This document shows, piece by piece, positions 58,640-64,000 of a DNA stretch of 64,000 bases. Source of the DNA: Isochrysis galbana (taxonomy: Eukaryota > Haptophyta > Isochrysidales > Isochrysidaceae); NCBI GenBank assembly GCA_018136815.1, contig CM030935.1:6653092-6717091 (forward strand), given 5' to 3'. The translations under genes and the position numbers were made by a program. Every line of letters starts with the position of its first letter. The stretch's first letter is position 1. The notes under the pieces were generated by a model that saw nothing but the letters and a program-made list of their open reading frames with translations, was not told the origin of the DNA and made no database searches.

Positions 58640-59530
58640 ATAGCGTCGTATGACATCTTGTTAGCTAGCATTCCTAGCCACATACACCGGACGAGCCATG
58701 CGCCAACCGCGCACACCCCCATCGCGGGGTAGGGGCTCCGTTGCCGTCGAAGGGCTACGGTCCCGCAGGACTGAGGTTATACTAACACAACAATAAAACT
58801 CTGACGCTCCCCCATCGCCAAAGGCGAAACCCTGATTCTCCCAATCGTTGCCATTCTGTCGCATTCGCGAATCGACACTCGTTAGGCTTCGCTCTTCTCT
58901 TCGTCGTTCGGTATTTATCGTTATAATTCTCTCGTTCTCGTTCTCGGTCAAAAGCTTCGCTTGGATGCATGGGATCGTGGGTTGTGGAGCGCCCTCTCTC
59001 TTTCTCTCGAAAGAGAAGGGAAGTTTCCCCACCTTTCTTCCTCCCAGGCGCCTCGCAAATAGGTTTAATTTGCTATCTCTACAGCGGTTCTTTATCTGCT
59101 TCTGGGGGCAATCAGGTTTAATTTACGACCTCTTCGTATCTCCCCCTTAGGCACATCGCACTCCTTTCGTCTTATTCGGTAAGTCTTTTGGAATCTTGTG
59201 CGGCAGGATTGCCCCTCGTTTCCGTTATGGTGCGATTCCCCTTCCAGACGGGATCGCCGACAGATCGCCTTCTGATCGTCGTCCGTCGTCGTCTGGCCGG
59301 AGTGTTTGGGTTTGATTTTAGTCGAGTTACGTGAGAAAGTCGTGGGGCGAGAGTCGGGGTGTTTTCCTGGGTGTCTCTGTCCGTCGTCCGGTCGTCAGTC
59401 GTCATCCGTCGTCGCTCTCGCTCTCGTCGCTCTCGCTCTCGTAACACTCGTACCCAACAAACTCGCCTCGCCTCGCCAGCCCCTGCCATCACAGCCCTCC
59501 TCTCATTCACCCTCGCCTCTCGCCGCTCGC
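58640..59530. other. possible LTR/leader of the gag-like ORF
   Basis: Non-coding, pyrimidine-rich towards the right, with repeated CTCTCGTTCTCG and CGTCGTCCGTCG words before the ATG at 59534. No partner LTR in the window. Confidence 0.35.
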
Positions 59531-59533
59531 TCG

Positions 59534-60979
59534 ATGTCGTTCTCGCCGCCGTCCTCGCCCTCGTCCAAGCCCGCCTGCCCGCCTTCCTCTGCTGACGGGC
59601 TTCAGCCCGTCAGCACCTCTGAAGCCGTCTCCTCAGCCGCGCCTACCGCCGGCATGCCCCCTTCCTCATTGCCCTCAGGCCCTATGGGCCACTCCAATTC
59701 GTCAGGTGTAGAATCCTTCCCGGTGCGTCCCGCGCTGGACGTCTCAATGGGGGTCACCCCCACCTCTGCAGAGTCGGGCATCATGCTTGCCCTGCCCCCT
59801 TTCCTCTCTCCGGACGGTCATCCACCACCACCTTCACAGGGGGAGGTGATGCCCTCCCTCGCCTCGCCTCCTGATCTCACTGCGGCCCCGCCGCCATCAT
59901 CTCCGCCTTCGCCGCCGGAGTCCGTTGGAGGCAGATCCAAGCCCGAGTCTTTCCAGGGTGAGGATAATCCTCTGGAAGGATTCTTCCCCTCTTCTCGCGC
60001 ATGTCTCGAGGCACCGCCACCATTACCATCGGACTCGGAGGCAGCCTACGAGCCCTATAACACCTCGCTCGAACGCCTCTCGGTCGCCTCGGTCGCGCCA
60101 AGCCAGCCGTCTCGTTGTGGAGAGGCCCCGGGCCTGCTGCCCGACTCCCTTCTTCATCTCTCTCCTTCTCCACCGTCTGCTACGGTCCCGCCGCCAACTT
60201 CTTCGGCTTCACCGGGGCTCAACCCCGTCGAGCTGCGCTACATCGAGCTCATGCAGGCTATGGCCGCACAATTCTCACAGCAGCTCGCCGCGGTCACCAG
60301 CGCGATCGAACGGGGCCGACTCCCTCCTGCTCCAGTCCAGGAAGCCAGCCCGCCTCCACCTCCATCCGATGATGGCGGCGAAGTTGTTTTGCCTCCGCCA
60401 CCGCCGCTCCCTCGTTCCTCATCGAAATCTAAAAAGCCTCATAAGGATAAGAAGAAGGACCGCCGCCGCCGCCGCTACAGTCCCTCTACTTCTTCGTCCT
60501 CCTCGTCATCGTCCCCGGTTTCTAGCCCGCGTTCATCCAACTCTTCACCGACCAGGGACTCGGAGTCCGATGGGTCATCCGAGTCTACGGACTCTCGCCG
60601 CAGGCCTCGCCGCGCCAAGGGTGGCCACTATACCACTGCGGGCAAAGGTTATCATACTAAAGAGGGACGGCCGTCTATGATGGCCCCCGGAGGTTTGCAT
60701 TCTAATCCTCGCCGATCTCTCCGCCCCCACGCCTCTAAATCCAAGTCAGGCCAACGGGGTAGCCGGGAGAGTCGCCATCACGCTAAGCGCCACGCCGCTC
60801 CTCCCGCGGACCCAGCCCTGTCTGATGAGCCGGACATTCTTGAACAATGGCTACGTCACTATGGGCGCCACGGCAAAGCCTACTCCGAATCCGCTAATGC
60901 CCCACTCGAATACCAGGTGATGGCGGCTCGGGAGGTCCCCTCGGGTGAGTCCTGGCACGCTCGCCGCAACGAAGAATGA
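59534..60979 (+). CDS. gag-like Ser/Pro-rich protein, probable LTR-retrotransposon origin
   Basis: 481 residues from the first ATG (MSFSPPSSPSSKPACPPSSA). Long Ser/Pro/Ala-rich region, a short helical segment (VELRYIELMQAMAAQFSQQL, AAVTSAIERGRLPP) like the oligomerising coiled coils of the other gag frames here, a lysine/arginine-rich patch (KKPHKDKKKDRRRRR), a Ser-rich tract, and an acidic-basic end (EPDILEQWLRHYGRHGKAYS). Its style matches gag N-terminal regions at 5269 and in the 30.9-41.8 kb element. No pol follows: the frame stops and unrelated DNA begins. Could also be a host nuclear Ser/Arg-rich protein. Confidence 0.5.
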   Translation: MSFSPPSSPSSKPACPPSSADGLQPVSTSEAVSSAAPTAGMPPSSLPSGPMGHSNSSGVESFPVRPALDVSMGVTPTSAESGIMLALPPFLSPDGHPPPPSQGEVMPSLASPPDLTAAPPPSSPPSPPESVGGRSKPESFQGEDNPLEGFFPSSRACLEAPPPLPSDSEAAYEPYNTSLERLSVASVAPSQPSRCGEAPGLLPDSLLHLSPSPPSATVPPPTSSASPGLNPVELRYIELMQAMAAQFSQQLAAVTSAIERGRLPPAPVQEASPPPPPSDDGGEVVLPPPPPLPRSSSKSKKPHKDKKKDRRRRRYSPSTSSSSSSSSPVSSPRSSNSSPTRDSESDGSSESTDSRRRPRRAKGGHYTTAGKGYHTKEGRPSMMAPGGLHSNPRRSLRPHASKSKSGQRGSRESRHHAKRHAAPPADPALSDEPDILEQWLRHYGRHGKAYSESANAPLEYQVMAAREVPSGESWHARRNEE

Positions 60980-61292
60980 CCGCGTGCTAATGTGTGAGCG
61001 TGTGTGAGGTGTGAGGCGTGAGATGTGTGTAGATGTGTATGTGTACGAGCCTATGAAATGATACTATACACTATACTACAATACATGCTACAATGTTTAC
61101 TATCTACACCACGGGCGAGCATTAGCAATAGCAATAGCTGCCTTCCGGCCTTCCGGGAGGGCGGGGTGGCAGCTACATAAGTGCGCGACTAGACATGGAC
61201 ATTTCATGGGACATTTGGGTGCAAAATTTGGATGTCCCGAGACATTTTTTTGGGACATTTGGGCAGAAAAAACGGGACATAACCGCCTACCC
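60980..61292. other. intergenic, no gene seen
   Basis: TGTGTGAG-rich start, then a repeated GGGACATTTGGG(C/T) word (61208-61268). Confidence 0.5.
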
Positions 61293-61684
61293 CTACTCCT
61301 TCTCCATCTTGTATGAGACACCTGAAAGCTTGCCAAACTCCTGCACAACAGCAACAGCAATACTGTCATAGCATAACTGGGGCACATTGAATATGCACCG
61401 GTATCGTGGGACTCGATCTCGAATGGTCTTCCCCAACATGGTGTTGAGAATGGAGTTGCGGACGTATAGCATGCCAAGCTCCACCTCCGCGTTCTTCTTG
61501 AAATCCTCAATCTTGGACGGAGGGTATACATTGGGCTCAGATTCCCAAGTGTCACCCTCCGCACCAAAAGTGCACCATCGCACAGCAACGTGTGTGATGC
61601 CCGCACGCCTTGACATGCCCACCACCTTGTCCACCTCCCACTCACCCTCCAATGAAGACGTTGATGTGAGTGCGCGCTTTGCAC
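61293..61684 (-). CDS. chromodomain exon of a transposon-like or host gene
   Basis: Starts at a good acceptor (CACACGTGTTCTGTAG on the minus strand) and reads EGEWEVDKVVGMSRRAGITH, VAVRW, DTWESEPNV and IEDFKKNAEVELG: a chromodomain of near-normal length with cage-type aromatic residues at WEV, RW and TWE. The rest (LGMLYVRNSILNTMLGKTIR, YRCIFNVPQLCYDSIAVAVV) runs to a TAG at 61293. Unlike the integrase-linked chromodomains at 32.7 and 56.7 kb. Upstream exons lie to the right of 61690 but I could not define them. Confidence 0.55.
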
Positions 61685-61699
61685 CTACAGAACACGTGT

Positions 61700-62900
61700 G
61701 AGAGGAGAGAAAGCTCAACTCACATAGCAGTGGTGGTCTCCAGCTCCCGCATGTGGGACAGTAATGTGGGTGGGTATGTACGGGTGACTGGGGCAAGTGC
61801 TACAAAAATCGCCATGGCAAGCTCTGTGCTTCTCATTGCAGCGCCCTCTGCGCATGAGCGAGAGCGTGTTGCCAAAGGTGGTGCGGGGGGCACATGGTGC
61901 GGGTAGGAGTGCATCCAACCGCTCGGAAGGCTCCATGGGGTGAGGGGACAAGGTCACACACCTGAGCGGGCCATCCCCTTGCTCGGTTCGGGTGCCGCAG
62001 CCTCCGCGGGCTCGAGGGGCAGCCGGCCGAGGCGGCCGCCACCTTGGTTGTAGTTCCTCACCCCACCCCACCCCCAAAAAATCCCCTTGCGTAGATGGTG
62101 TACCCCCTTTGGTTTGCCACAGTGATTTATGATCTCCGGCTGAGGCTCGTTGCGGGCGGCGGCGGCGATTGCGATTGGCGTGCACTCGCTGCGCACGACC
62201 GACCGGCCGACGCTCACATTGCGCGCTGCGCGTCGCCTGCGCGTTCCACCTGCGCGGGGCCGCGCGTGTCCTGATAGGCATTTTGTCATTTGACCGCTCA
62301 TTCCCTCGCGCGCGCTGCCACGTTGCCCGCTAACCCGCTAAAGCAAAAGCAAGTAGAATAAGCAACCAGCAACCGCAATAGTGACAAGTGGAAGTGGCCG
62401 TCAACACCGTGTCAACACTTGTTGTGCCCTGCGTCAACACTTGTAAGAAGCCAGATGGGTTAACATCTTGCCCGCCAAGCTACTGTAATGGGCCCTCGAT
62501 CGAGGGCGTGTCAACGTGAACCCATACGCCTTGTAAAATACTCTGGATGCGACAATGAGCCGCAAGGCAGGTTAGGGGTGGGGAGTTTAGGGGGATGGGG
62601 CGTGGCTGCACGGTGGATGGAGTCCCAAAGCCACGTGCGAGGCGTGAATATTAAAAAGTTTTTTGAAGAATGAAGACTAAAGAGGAAGAGGAAGAGGCAA
62701 ATGCTGTGCGCAGAGGCAGCATTGGAAGATCGAAGATCCAAAACCAACAACTTTCAACTAAGAGGCTCACAGCAATTTTTCGTTGCAACCTGCTGGTGCT
62801 GGACTGTGCAAAATCATTGCTGCTGCTGGACTGTGCAAAAACATGAGTAACAAGGTCAGTTTTGGCCTGGCAGAATGTGTGCACTCCATGACAGAAAAAA
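61700..62900. other. intergenic with possible upstream exons and repeat R3 (copy B, 62556-62665)
   Basis: Minus-strand frames at 61954-62301 (NEPQPEIINHCGKPKGVHHL) are short and unassigned. 62556-62665 matches 52047-52165. Confidence 0.4.
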
Positions 62901-62902
62901 AA
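62895..62902 (-). terminator. RNA polymerase III terminator
   Basis: Run of eight T on the minus strand, 3 nt after the tRNA discriminator base. Confidence 0.85.
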
Positions 62903-62905
62903 GCA

Positions 62906-62978
62906 TGACCCCGGAGGGACTCGAACCCCCAACCTTCTGATCTGGAGTCAGAAGCGCTGCCAATTGCGCCACAGAGCC
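62906..62978 (-). tRNA. tRNA-Trp (CCA)
   Basis: 73 nt on the minus strand, GGCTCTGTGGCGCAATTGGC... to CGGGGTCA. Seven-pair acceptor stem with several G-U pairs, D-arm with box A (TGGCGCAATTGG), anticodon stem TCTGA/TCAGA closing loop CTCCAGA with anticodon CCA, and T-arm GGGGG-TTCGAGT-CCCTC containing box B. No intron; CCA is not encoded, as usual in eukaryotes. Wording of the anticodon arm matches plant and animal nuclear tRNA-Trp. Confidence 0.95.
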
Positions 62979-63216
62979 GCTGGATACACATACTGCTGTC
63001 AACAGTGGTATTTATACACTGAATCGAGAGACTACGATAATACTACAATGTAAAAAATGAACTCAGCTCCATTTCAGGGTTGATGACACCAAGCGAAAGC
63101 TGCTGATGAGCGGGCGGGAGGCGCAGGGCGTCAAAGATCAGAGACACCAACGCCAACGCCAACGCCAACTACCGCCAAAGTTTTGCAAGTTGCAAGTTGC
63201 AAGTTACAAGTTACCA

Positions 63217-64000
63217 TAGATCATCAAAAACTATTGTTATAGTTTGAACTATGGAGCGTGCCGCGACCGCTCCCGAGCCCCAGACGACCCTCGCCACCGC
63301 GCCCCACCTGGGACGCCCCGTGCCGCCCGAGGCGGCTCGTCAGAAAGACCTCTCAAAGCCCATCCAACCCATCCAAACCACACCCGCGCAGGCGCGCGGG
63401 GGGGCGAGCACTGGCACCGAACAGGTTGCCACCATGGCTCTGCGTAGCATGCAGGGGGTCTTTGAGACCCCCTCCAACAGTGGGAAACCCTCCCACCCCA
63501 AGAGCACCTCATGTGGGAGGGCAGCTCTGCTGCCCTCCCCATGGTGGAAACCTCTACCATCAGTGCACCCATCATGGGAGGGCACTTCACAACCATCAAC
63601 CTCATACGGAGAGCACCCCATGCCTCTGTTTCCCAACTTGTTGACACACTTGTTTTCTTCACCCCACTCTTGTGGGCCACAAGTACCTACAGCTCAGTGC
63701 CCTGCCTTGGGCCCTCTTTCAAGACTAGACTCCCTCTCCCACTCCCCCTTCACACCACATCCAACCCAAACAGCACGAACCCCCTCACCCTCTGTTTCAA
63801 GCACCAAAAATTTCAACTCAAGACCCATGTTGATACACTTATCGTTTTCACCCCACTCTTGTGGGCCACAACTACCTACAACTCAATGCCCTTTGGGCCC
63901 TCTTCCAATACTTGAATCCCTCTCCCACTCCCTCTTCCAACTACAACTACAACCAACCCAAGAAGCACAAACCCCCTCGTCCTCTGTTCCAAGCACCAAT
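63217..64000 (+). mobile_element. retroposed element, copy 2 (runs off the window)
   Basis: Same 5' end as 3948 (minus): AACTATTGTTATAGTTTGAACT, then the ATG at 63251. About 85-90 per cent alike over the shared part, by eye. The right end, tail and target duplication are outside the window. Confidence 0.75.
63251..64000 (+). CDS. ORF of retroposed element, intact frame (partial at window end)
   Basis: 250 codons open from the ATG to the last base. Begins MERAATAPEPQTTLATAPHL; a conserved spacer (QTTPAQARGGASTGTEQVAT) and a Trp-containing segment (LPSPWWKPLPSVHPSWEGTS) lead into tandem units of 63-64 codons (FSPHSCGPQVPTAQCPALGP, then FSPHSCGPQLPTTQCPLGPL). Differences from copy 1 are mostly substitutions that keep the frame, which suggests selection for coding until recently. 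Function unknown. Confidence 0.6.
   Translation, partial: MERAATAPEPQTTLATAPHLGRPVPPEAARQKDLSKPIQPIQTTPAQARGGASTGTEQVATMALRSMQGVFETPSNSGKPSHPKSTSCGRAALLPSPWWKPLPSVHPSWEGTSQPSTSYGEHPMPLFPNLLTHLFSSPHSCGPQVPTAQCPALGPLSRLDSLSHSPFTPHPTQTARTPSPSVSSTKNFNSRPMLIHLSFSPHSCGPQLPTTQCPLGPLPILESLSHSLFQLQLQPTQEAQTPSSSVPSTN

Noticed and set aside
59306-59533. Upstream extension of the gag-like ORF
   Set aside because: It begins at TTG with no ATG and consists of repeat-derived Ala/Leu/Val codons.
1-64000. CRISPR arrays, bacterial operons, ribosomal RNA
   Set aside because: No regular repeat-spacer pattern, no ribosome-binding sites, and no rRNA-like sequence; introns and a Pol III tRNA indicate a eukaryotic nuclear genome.

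Overview
The window is nuclear DNA of a GC-rich microbial eukaryote, most probably an alga; I cannot place the phylum (haptophyte, green alga and similar lineages all fit). Evidence: short GT-AG spliceosomal introns, the eukaryote-only glycosyltransferase ALG11, a mitochondrial-carrier gene, a Pol III tRNA-Trp gene with a T8 terminator, proline-rich linkers of the SPPPSPP type, long (CT)n/(GA)n and poly(G/C) tracts just upstream of coding starts, and a heavy load of LTR, non-LTR-like and hAT transposable elements.

Layout. 0-7.9 kb: CT-rich DNA, one doubtful exon, a retroposed element with a 19-bp target duplication (2.8-3.95 kb), a gutted LTR-retrotransposon remnant (5.3-6.3 kb) abutting a hAT-transposase tail. 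8.0-10.2 kb: a secreted GMC oxidoreductase. 10.2-16.4 kb: intergenic and low-complexity DNA with a 33-bp minisatellite and a doubtful split gene on the minus strand. 16.4-19.3 kb: a chromodomain gene converging on a hAT tail. 20-28 kb: a gene cassette of two large proteins with N-terminal acylation-type motifs on opposite strands, with a small secreted cysteine-rich protein between them. 28.8-30.1 kb: tail of a probable non-LTR retrotransposon. 30.86-41.81 kb: an apparently recent 10.9-kb Ty3/gypsy chromovirus with 1,322-bp LTRs and a 5-bp target duplication. 42.7-44.0 kb: mitochondrial carrier. 46.1-47.6 kb: an older partial LTR of the same family split by a 921-bp hAT derivative. 48.3-50.0 kb: ALG11. 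50.4-57.1 kb: further retroelement remnants, one with a nested insertion. 57.3-58.6 kb: a J-domain protein. 59.5-61.0 kb: a gag-like ORF. 61.3 kb: another chromodomain exon. 62.9 kb: tRNA-Trp. 63.2 kb to the end: a second, intact-frame copy of the 2.8-3.9 kb retroposed element.

The most remarkable object is the chromovirus. Its gag and pol lie in one frame separated by a single TAG; gag starts inside the LTR; the region between gag and protease carries a domain resembling phage/bacterial cytosine DNA methyltransferases (PPCTYL and ENP motifs intact); and RNase H plus integrase have been removed by an in-frame deletion that fuses the reverse transcriptase to the chromodomain tail. Host genes (GMC oxidoreductase, carrier, ALG11, J-domain protein, tRNA-Trp) are unrelated and separated by mobile DNA; only the 20-28 kb cassette looks like a functional neighbourhood.
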